Shown: piece after piece, positions 43,471-49,179 of the stretch
How the letters are laid out: each line of letters begins with the position of its first letter
Numbering within the stretch: the stretch's first letter is position 1
Source of the DNA: Streptomyces phaeochromogenes
GTDB lineage: Bacteria; Actinomycetota; Actinomycetes; Streptomycetales; Streptomycetaceae
Direction: 5' to 3'
DNA length: 49,179 bases
Assembly (NCBI RefSeq): GCF_001418655.1
Contig: NZ_LIQZ01000218.1
Location: forward strand, 1 to 49,179
Notes under the pieces: model-generated
Database searches by the model: none
What the model saw: the letters and a program-made list of their open reading frames with translations, nothing else
What the model was told of the DNA's origin: nothing
Program-made: the position numbers and the translations under genes

Positions 43471-43778
43471 CGGCCGTCGCTCCCGTGCGTGCCGCCCATG
43501 TCCATGTCCATGCCGCCCCCGCCGCTGTCACCGCCGCCGTCACCGCCGTCGTCTCCGTCACGGCTCGTGCCGGTCTCGTGCATACCGGGCGCCACGGGAC
43601 CGACGGCGGCACCGGCTGCGTACGACGCCATGAACATGAGCGCGAGCAGCAGCAGGAAGCCGCACAGCGCGGGCGGCGGCATCAGTTTCCGTAGCAACGC
43701 GACTGCGGCCAAGCCCGCGCCTGTATCTGTGCCCGCGCCGGCACCTGCGCTCGGGGAGGATTGTCGGGGCTCGCCCAT
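43467..43778 (-). CDS. small Met/Gly-rich membrane protein, first gene of the copper operon
   Basis: A 103-residue protein I do not recognise as a named family. It has a polar N-terminus rich in Gly and Ala, one strong membrane segment (ALCGFLLLLALMFMASYAAGA, about residues 37-57), then an extracytoplasmic or cytoplasmic tail of Asp/Gly repeats ending in MDMDMGGTHGSDG. GGAG lies 7 bases before ATG 43778, and the stop overlaps the copA ATG (ATGA), so expression is coupled. Met-Asp-Met and the terminal His suggest Cu(I) binding. It may present copper to the ATPase or the chaperone. Confidence 0.75.
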   Translation of the reverse strand: MGEPRQSSPSAGAGAGTDTGAGLAAVALLRKLMPPPALCGFLLLLALMFMASYAAGAAVGPVAPGMHETGTSRDGDDGGDGGGDSGGGGMDMDMGGTHGSDGR

Positions 43779-43896
43779 TCCGGTTCTCCAGATCGCACGG
43801 CGTCGGCCGGTCCGGGCCGTGACGGTCCAGAAGTCGGGCGTGCGTCCCTATGAGTTCCGGCGCAGGCCTATGGCGTACGTCACTCGGGCGGTGTTT

Positions 43897-44496
43897 TCAC
43901 CCTCCTGGCCGGTCCGGCATCCGTACGTCGACCGCCGTGAGCGCCAGCGCCAGCGGTCCCGGCGCCAGGAACGCCAGCGGCAGCAGCATCCAGGCGCACA
44001 ACGCGCCCGCCATGACGGCGAGCACGACAAGACCGCTGCCGCCCACGTCCCGTACGGAGTCCCGGGCGGCCCCGGCCACGGCCGCCCGCCAGTCGGTGAG
44101 CGACTCGGGGCGCCCGCAGGCGCGAAGGCCCACGACGGCCGCGTACATGCCGATGGCGGCGGCGACGATCGCGAACAGCGGGGCACCGGGCAGTCCGGCG
44201 CGGGCCAGGGCGAGGTCCGCCCAGAGCAACAGGGCGCCGGCCAGGGACAGTGTCCCGGCGGCGAGGTCTCCGGCGCGCAGGCGTCGCCGCAGCGTCGTCA
44301 AGTACCGCCCTGCGGTGGCCGGTTGGTCCTCGCGGGCGCCGCGCAGGACCGCGCATGCCGTGGACAGCGCCGCCGGGAGGGTGACGACCGGCAGCGACAC
44401 GAGGGCCGTGCAGACGCCGACGCTCAGTACGTCCGCGAACAGCGTCATGCGCGGGCCGAAGATCTCGCCCGTCTCGCGGGCCTGTCCGGCGCTCAT
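43897..44496 (-). CDS. YesL/DUF624-family membrane protein
   Basis: A 199-residue protein with about five membrane segments, such as MTLFADVLSVGVCTALVSLPVVTLPAALST and LVVLAVMAGALCAWMLLPLAFLA. The N-terminal pattern with a conserved Pro near helix 1 (LPVVTLPAAL) is typical of DUF624/YesL proteins, which sit in sugar-uptake operons of Gram-positive bacteria. The ATG overlaps the permease stop (ATGA). Its biochemical role is unknown; it probably assists the importer. Confidence 0.8.
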   Translation of the reverse strand: MSAGQARETGEIFGPRMTLFADVLSVGVCTALVSLPVVTLPAALSTACAVLRGAREDQPATAGRYLTTLRRRLRAGDLAAGTLSLAGALLLWADLALARAGLPGAPLFAIVAAAIGMYAAVVGLRACGRPESLTDWRAAVAGAARDSVRDVGGSGLVVLAVMAGALCAWMLLPLAFLAPGPLALALTAVDVRMPDRPGG

Positions 44497-45356
44497 CCCT
44501 TGATCCCCGAGTTCGCCATACCCTCGACCAGGAACCGCTGGAAGGCGAGGAAGAACAGGACGATCGGGAGGAGCGCGATCACCGACATCGCGAACATCGG
44601 GCCGAACGCGGACTGGCTGGACGCGTCCACGAACGACCTGAGCGCCAGCGTGAGCGTGAACTTCTCCGGCGAGAAGAGGTAGATCAGCTGGGTGAAGAAG
44701 TCGTTCCAGGTCCAGATGAAGGTGAAAATCGCGGTGGTGATGAGTGCCGGACGGGTCAGCGGGAGGATCACCAGGAAGAAGCTCCTGAACGGGCCGCAGC
44801 CGTCGATCCGCGCCGCCTCCTCCAGTTCGCGCGGCAGCCCCCGCATGAACTGCACGATGAGGAAGACGAAGAACGCCTCCGTGGCAAGGAACTTGGGCAG
44901 GATCAGCGGCCAGTAGGTGTTCACCATGCCGAGCTGGTTGAAGATGATGTACTGCGGGATCAGCACGGCGTGGTGCGGCAGCATGATCGTCGCGATCATG
45001 AACGCGAAGAGCGGGCCGCGGAAGCGGAAACGCAGCCGGGCGAAGGCGTAGGCGGCGAGTGAGCAGCTGAGTACGTTGCCGACGACCGCGCCGCCCGCGA
45101 TGAACAGCGAGTTGCCGAGCAGCTGCCACACGGAGACGTCGTTCACGCCGTCGAGGGCTGTCTTGTAGTTGGACCACTCCAGGCTGCTGGGCAGCAGGTC
45201 GAGGCTGGCGATCACCTCGTCGGCCGGCTTGAGCGAGGTCGCGAGCAGCCAGGCCAGCGGGTACAGCATCACGAGCAGCGCGGCCAGACAGCCGAGGTGC
45301 AGGGCGATGCGACGCCAGGCAACCGGCTTGCGTACGGCGACGGTTGAGGTGGTCAT
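44493..45356 (-). CDS. carbohydrate ABC permease (CUT1, MalG-like)
   Basis: A 287-residue permease with about six segments and the EAA loop LEEAARIDGCGPFRSFFLVILPLTRPAL near residue 190; the VEGMANSGIKG end is typical of MalG-type proteins. ATG 45356 overlaps the partner stop (ATGA). No ATPase gene is in the operon, so a shared MsiK-type ATPase encoded elsewhere is expected. Confidence 0.93.
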   Translation of the reverse strand: MTTSTVAVRKPVAWRRIALHLGCLAALLVMLYPLAWLLATSLKPADEVIASLDLLPSSLEWSNYKTALDGVNDVSVWQLLGNSLFIAGGAVVGNVLSCSLAAYAFARLRFRFRGPLFAFMIATIMLPHHAVLIPQYIIFNQLGMVNTYWPLILPKFLATEAFFVFLIVQFMRGLPRELEEAARIDGCGPFRSFFLVILPLTRPALITTAIFTFIWTWNDFFTQLIYLFSPEKFTLTLALRSFVDASSQSAFGPMFAMSVIALLPIVLFFLAFQRFLVEGMANSGIKG

Positions 45357-46291
45357 CGGTCCCCCTCGGACGCGTAGAAGACCCAGGAGCGCGAGGTCCG
45401 GAACAGTACGGCGGTGACCGCGCCGATGACGAGGAGCAGTGTCCAGGCCATCGCGGAGGCGTAGCCCATGTGGGAGGCGACGAAGCCGCGGTCGTAGAGG
45501 TAGAGCGTGTAGAAGAGCGTCGAGTCGGCGGGGCCGCCCTTGCCCGCGCTCACCGCGAACGCGGGGGTGAAGACCTGGAAGGCCTGGATGGTCTGGAGCA
45601 CCAGGTTGAAGAAGATCACCGGGGAGAGCATGGGCACGGTGATGGACAGGAACTGGCGCCAGCGGCTCGCCCCGTCCACGGCCGCCGCCTCGTACAACTC
45701 CGCGGGGATCTGCTGGAGTCCGGCGAGGAAGATGACCATGGGGGCGCCGAACTGCCACACCGTCAGCAGGGCGACCGTGAAGAGTGCCCAGCCGGGTTTG
45801 TTGACCCAGCCGCCGGTGCCGAGGAGGTTGTCGACCGTACCGCCGTCGTTGAAGATGGCCCGCCACACGAGGGCGATTGACATCGAGGCGCCGAGCAGCG
45901 AGGGCGCGTAGAAGGCGGAGCGGTAGAAGCCCTTGCCTCGGCGCATGCCCTTCAGGGCGAGGGCTACGACCAGGGCCAGGCCCAGTTGCAGGGGGACGGC
46001 GATGACCACGTAGGTCAGGGTTGCGACCACCGAGCGCCAGTAGCGCGGGTCCTCTGTGAACATCTGTGTGTAGTTGCGCAGGCCCACCCACTGGGGCGGG
46101 TTGAACAAGTCGTAGTCCGTGAAGGAGAGATAGAGCGAGACGGCCATCGGGAGCAGGGTCAGTACGGCTGCGCCGAGGACCCATGGGGAGAGGAACACCC
46201 ATGCGGCGCCCTCGCGTTGGCGTCGGGGCGGCTTGGTCGGCGGGTCGACGTCTTGCGTGCGGGCGGGTGTTGGTATCTGTGTGGTGGTCAT
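45353..46291 (-). CDS. carbohydrate ABC permease (CUT1, MalF-like)
   Basis: A 312-residue permease with about six segments. Landmarks are SPWVLGAAVLTLLPMAVSLYLSFTDYDLF at the start and the EAA loop LYEAAAVDGASRWRQFLSITVPMLSPV near residue 220. ATG 46291 overlaps the binding-protein stop (ATGA). The N-terminal ~25 residues are Pro/Thr/Arg-rich. Confidence 0.93.
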   Translation of the reverse strand: MTTTQIPTPARTQDVDPPTKPPRRQREGAAWVFLSPWVLGAAVLTLLPMAVSLYLSFTDYDLFNPPQWVGLRNYTQMFTEDPRYWRSVVATLTYVVIAVPLQLGLALVVALALKGMRRGKGFYRSAFYAPSLLGASMSIALVWRAIFNDGGTVDNLLGTGGWVNKPGWALFTVALLTVWQFGAPMVIFLAGLQQIPAELYEAAAVDGASRWRQFLSITVPMLSPVIFFNLVLQTIQAFQVFTPAFAVSAGKGGPADSTLFYTLYLYDRGFVASHMGYASAMAWTLLLVIGAVTAVLFRTSRSWVFYASEGDR

Positions 46292-47619
46292 GACCTCAGC
46301 TCCGCCTTCGCCTCGGTGATGTAGTTCTCGGCCGCCTCGCGGGGCGACAGCCGCTCGTACGACACCTGGTCGTAGTCCCGCTGGAAGGTGGTCTGCAGGG
46401 CGCTGTCTCCCGAAGGGGGCGCCTGGGGCGGGGCGTTGAGCTTGCCTTCGAAGGGGGCCTGGTAGTCGTAGATGGTCTTGTCGAAGTCCTTGAGGTCCGA
46501 GGCGATCTCGTCGCGGATCGACTCGTTGACCGGGATGCCGCGGCTCGCGCCGACGATCTTCGCCGCCTCCCTGTCGTTGAGCATGAAGTCGACGAGCTGG
46601 GCGGATTCCTTGGGGTGGCCCGTGTCGGCGGCGACCCCCATGAACATGGACGGCTTGAAGTACTGGCCCGGCGTGCCGTCCTCGTTCGACGGCATGGGGG
46701 CGAGCGAGATCCCGTCCGGGACTAGGACGAGGTAGCCGCTCGCCGGAGCGTCCCAGTTCGTCTCGGAGATTGCCGTGCCACGGCCCAGCGGGGTGTTCTC
46801 GACCGAGCCGTCGAGCTGTGTCGTCTGCTCGGCCGACGAGACCGCGCCTTCGCGCCGCAGCTTGTCTGTGAAGGTCCACCAGCGTGTGAGGTCAGCTGCG
46901 GTGAAGCCGAGTTGGTTGTCCTTCGTGTACAGGGATTTGCCCTGGCCTCGCAGCCAGATCTCGAAAGCGTCCTCGCTCTGTCCGGGGTCGGTGCCGCCGG
47001 GCTTGCCGGTCTTGGCTGCCAGCTCGCGCATCGCGTCGGCCCAGTCGGTCCAGGTCCAGCCCTGCTTGGGCGGTTCGAGTCCGGCGGCCTTCCACTTCGT
47101 GGTGTCGTACACCATCGTCTCGGTGCCGCGGCCCTGCGGGATGGCGTACAGCTTTCCGTCCACCTTGCCGGTGGCCAGCAGGCCCGGTTCGAACTCCGTT
47201 GTTTTCAGGACGGACCGTTGCTTGCCCAGGTCGAGGAGGACGCCTCCGGACGCGTACTGGTCGATCATCCGGTAGTCGAGCTGCATCACGTCGGGGGCGT
47301 CGCCGCCGGCGGCTTGAGTGGCGAGCTTCTGCTTGTACGGTTCGTATCCGGCGAAGGAAGTCTGTACTTCTATGCCCGGATGTTTCTTCTCGAAGAGGTC
47401 GACTGCCTCCTGGGTTCGGGCCGCCCTGTCCGGGTTGCCCCACCAGGTGTAGCGCAGCGAGACCGTGCCGCCCGCGCTGGTCGACTCGCCCGTGTCCGAG
47501 CAGCCGGCGAGTGCCGCCGCCGTCGCGCAGAGCGCCAGGACCGCCGCCGCCGTGCGGGACGGCCGGGACTTGGCGGTCCTGCGGGGCGGCCAGGACTTCC
47601 TTGTCCTGTTTCCGGGCAT
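46288..47619 (-). CDS. sugar ABC transporter lipoprotein, substrate-binding protein
   Basis: A 443-residue family 1 binding protein. A long basic N-region precedes the lipobox in AALAGCS (about residue 36-42). The mature part begins with VSLRYTWWGNPDR and shows DVMQLDYRMIDQYASGGVLLDL, PQGRGTETMVYDTTKW and a Trp-rich TWTDWADAM block, all usual for oligosaccharide binders. ATG 47619 follows GAGGTGA. First gene of the minus-strand operon; a LacI-type operator lies 23 bases upstream. The sugar is unknown; a Gfo/Idh/MocA gene opposite and the DUF624 protein suggest plant-derived (pectin or rhamnose-like) or inositol-like sugars. Confidence 0.92.
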   Translation of the reverse strand: MPGNRTRKSWPPRRTAKSRPSRTAAAVLALCATAAALAGCSDTGESTSAGGTVSLRYTWWGNPDRAARTQEAVDLFEKKHPGIEVQTSFAGYEPYKQKLATQAAGGDAPDVMQLDYRMIDQYASGGVLLDLGKQRSVLKTTEFEPGLLATGKVDGKLYAIPQGRGTETMVYDTTKWKAAGLEPPKQGWTWTDWADAMRELAAKTGKPGGTDPGQSEDAFEIWLRGQGKSLYTKDNQLGFTAADLTRWWTFTDKLRREGAVSSAEQTTQLDGSVENTPLGRGTAISETNWDAPASGYLVLVPDGISLAPMPSNEDGTPGQYFKPSMFMGVAADTGHPKESAQLVDFMLNDREAAKIVGASRGIPVNESIRDEIASDLKDFDKTIYDYQAPFEGKLNAPPQAPPSGDSALQTTFQRDYDQVSYERLSPREAAENYITEAKAELRS

Positions 47620-47641
47620 GAGTGGGTCACCTCTTTCGCTA

Positions 47642-47653
47642 GAAAGCGCTTCC
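47642..47653. promoter_or_regulatory. LacI-type operator between the sugar operon and the oxidoreductase
   Basis: GAAAGCGCTTCC is palindromic at 10 of 12 positions around an AGCGCT core, as in many LacI-family sites. It lies in the 66-base gap between two divergent genes, so it can regulate both. No matching regulator gene is in the window. Confidence 0.65.
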
Positions 47654-47685
47654 ACCCCCCTGATACGACCCTAGGGAAGGTCCTG

Positions 47686-49137
47686 ATGTCAGAACAAGAC
47701 CCGCGCATCGCTTCTGTCGCGACCGGCTCTTCCGGCTCGTCCGTCGCGTCCGTCGCGCCCGGCTCTTTCGCCTCGTCCGCCGCTTCCGCCTCGTCCGTCG
47801 CGGGGAGGCGTCGTCGTTGTGCCGTGGTGGGGCTGGGGGCCCGGGCGCGGATGTTCACCGAGGCGCTTGCCGGGCCGTACGCGGACCGGGTCGAGTTGGT
47901 GGGCTTCTGTGATGTCAACGCCCGTCGTATGGCCGTCCACAACGGGTGGATCGCTGCCGATCATCCCGGTCGGGGGGCCGTGCCTGCTTACGCCGCCGAG
48001 GATTTCGAGGTGATGCTGCGGCGTGAGCGGGTGGACCTCGTTGTGGTGTGCAGTGTCGACCGCACCCATGACGACTACATCGTGCGTGCGCTGGAGGCGG
48101 GGTGCGACGTCGTCACGGAGAAGCCGATGACCACGGACGCCGACAAGGCCCGCCGCATTCTCGATGCTCGGCGGCGGACCGGGGGTGATGTGCGGGTGGC
48201 CTTCAACTACCGCTACAACCCGGTGCATTCGGCCGTACGGGAAGTCATCGCGGGCGGGGAGATCGGTGAGGTCGGGTCGGTGCACTTCGAGTGGCTGCTC
48301 GATCTGCGGCACGGTGCGGACTACTTCCGGCGGTGGCACCGGGACAAGGCCAACTCCGGTGGGCTGATGGTGCACAAGGCCACGCATCACTTCGATCTCG
48401 TCAACTGGTGGCTGGGGACGGAGCCGGAGACCGTGTTCGCGCAGGGCGGGCTGTTCTTCTACGGCGAGGAGGCCGGGCGGCGGCGGGGGCTTGCTCGGCC
48501 TTATGCCCGGGCTCATGGGGCTGCCGCTGCGGAGGGCGATCCGTTTGCGGTGCGGCTTGCGGACTCGGAGGTGCTGCGTGCGCTTTATCTGGACGCCGAG
48601 GCCGAGGACGGGTACCACCGGGACCAGAACGTGTTCGGGGCCGGGGTGAGCATCGAGGACGACATGGCTGTGCTTGTGCGGTACGCGTCGGGGGCCTCGC
48701 TGAGCTATCACCTGACCGCCTACTCGCCCTGGGAGGGGTATCGCGTCGCCTTCAACGGGAGTGAGGGGCGGTTGGAGTTGTTGGTGGAGGAGTCGACGTG
48801 GACTCGGCCCGAGGAGCGGGGCGATGGCGCTGGTCCTGTCATGCATGGGGCGGTTGTTGGTGACGATGTCGGGCGTACGGAGTTGTTGGTGCGGCGGTTC
48901 TGGGAGCGGCCTCGTGAGGTGAAGGTCGGGGGCGGGGAGGGTGCCGCTGAGGGCGGGCACGGAGGTGGGGATGTGCGGATGTTGGCCGATCTGTTCGGGC
49001 CCCGGTCCGGTGGGGATGCCCTGGGGCGGGCGGCCGACGCGGTTGACGGGGCGCGGTCGTTGGTCACCGGGCTGGCCGCCAATGAGTCGTTCGAGACCGG
49101 GCTGCCTGTTCGGGTGCGGGATCTGTTGGATGTCTGA
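47686..49137 (+). CDS. Gfo/Idh/MocA-family oxidoreductase with a low-complexity N-terminus
   Basis: A 483-residue NAD(P)-dependent dehydrogenase. The Rossmann motif is CAVVGLGARARMF (about residue 45) and the family motif TEKPMTTD with the key Lys-Pro is near residue 146. The catalytic domain has GGLMVHKATHHFDLVNWWLG, giving the expected Lys/His pair. It oxidises or reduces a sugar or cyclitol. The first ~40 residues are an unusual Ser/Ala/Val/Gly run (SSGSSVASVAPG, SFASSAASASSVAG) from repeated TCSGTC-like codons. ATG 47686 follows GGAAGG. It is divergent from the sugar importer. Confidence 0.9.
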   Translation: MSEQDPRIASVATGSSGSSVASVAPGSFASSAASASSVAGRRRRCAVVGLGARARMFTEALAGPYADRVELVGFCDVNARRMAVHNGWIAADHPGRGAVPAYAAEDFEVMLRRERVDLVVVCSVDRTHDDYIVRALEAGCDVVTEKPMTTDADKARRILDARRRTGGDVRVAFNYRYNPVHSAVREVIAGGEIGEVGSVHFEWLLDLRHGADYFRRWHRDKANSGGLMVHKATHHFDLVNWWLGTEPETVFAQGGLFFYGEEAGRRRGLARPYARAHGAAAAEGDPFAVRLADSEVLRALYLDAEAEDGYHRDQNVFGAGVSIEDDMAVLVRYASGASLSYHLTAYSPWEGYRVAFNGSEGRLELLVEESTWTRPEERGDGAGPVMHGAVVGDDVGRTELLVRRFWERPREVKVGGGEGAAEGGHGGGDVRMLADLFGPRSGGDALGRAADAVDGARSLVTGLAANESFETGLPVRVRDLLDV

Positions 49138-49179
49138 GGTCGTCGGTGTGCCAGGTGGCGCCCCGGATGCGTCGGCGTC

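Noticed and set aside
41215..43778. A CsoR gene within the copper operon
   Set aside because: No small protein with the CsoR Cys-His-Cys pattern was found in any frame near copA.

Overview
The window is chromosomal DNA of an actinomycete, almost certainly a Streptomyces. It is very GC-rich with strong third-position G/C, uses many GTG starts, and has chains of genes joined by ATGA/GTGA overlaps. It carries typical Streptomyces families: an S. griseus-type trypsin, MutA/MutB/MeaB, a B12 riboswitch before metE, sugar ABC operons without their own ATPase, and CUT-type and LacI/TetR control. No tRNA, rRNA, CRISPR array, insertion sequence, integrase or phage gene was seen.

Layout, left to right. 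(1) 1-4.9 kb: the 3' tip of a LuxR-type regulator, a gene-free stretch with a decayed tandem repeat, a secreted trypsin, two large adjacent hairpins, a LysE/RhtB exporter, an AlkZ-like winged-helix protein and a CorA Mg transporter. (2) 4.9-12.6 kb: a six-gene operon on the minus strand (two permeases, ATPase, lipoprotein binding protein, nucleoside hydrolase, adenine deaminase), facing a LacI-family regulator across a clear promoter and twin palindromic operators. It reads as a purine nucleoside (or other N-glycoside) import and salvage unit built on a PotABCD-type transporter. (3) 12.9-15 kb: an MFS gene whose 3' end runs into the 5'-truncated remains of a zinc amidohydrolase, which is a deletion scar. 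(4) 15.1-20.1 kb: mutA-mutB-meaB, the B12-dependent methylmalonyl-CoA mutase and its chaperone. (5) 20.1-21.0 kb: a second scar, where the 3' ends of a ScfR-type regulator and of a 3-hydroxybutyryl-CoA dehydrogenase meet head to head with both 5' ends missing. (6) 21.0-23.9 kb: cobalamin riboswitch, metE, a GATC-rich repeat and a terminator.

(7) 23.9-26.3 kb: a class A beta-lactamase and two TetR regulators. (8) 26.3-32.4 kb: a TetR-controlled catabolic operon (two-domain extradiol dioxygenase, FAH-family hydrolase, MhpA-class flavin hydroxylase, acetoacetyl-CoA synthetase) with operator palindromes lying on its -10 box. The gene set fits a resorcinol/orcinol-like route ending in pyruvate plus acetoacetate. 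The hydroxylase carries nine tandem GGCGTC units. (9) 32.5-35.9 kb: a DHA2 drug exporter and its divergent TetR with duplicated operators, then a DUF2993 protein. (10) 35.9-38.9 kb: a sulfur module (MBL-double-rhodanese protein, TauE exporter, rhodanese-DUF2892) behind two identical CsoR/CstR-like palindromes. (11) 39.0-43.8 kb: a copper operon (small Met-rich membrane protein, CopA, PCuAC-like protein, Met/His-rich DUF5134 protein, ECF sigma factor). (12) 43.9-49.1 kb: a CUT1 sugar importer operon with a YesL/DUF624 protein, divergent from a Gfo/Idh/MocA oxidoreductase, with a LacI-type operator between them.

The most unusual items are the nucleoside operon, the catabolic operon and its in-frame hexanucleotide array, the two deletion scars flanking mutAB-meaB, the sulfur module whose MBL domain lacks an expected metal ligand, and the small Met-rich copper-operon protein. 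All functions are inferred from reading the sequence; no database search was run.
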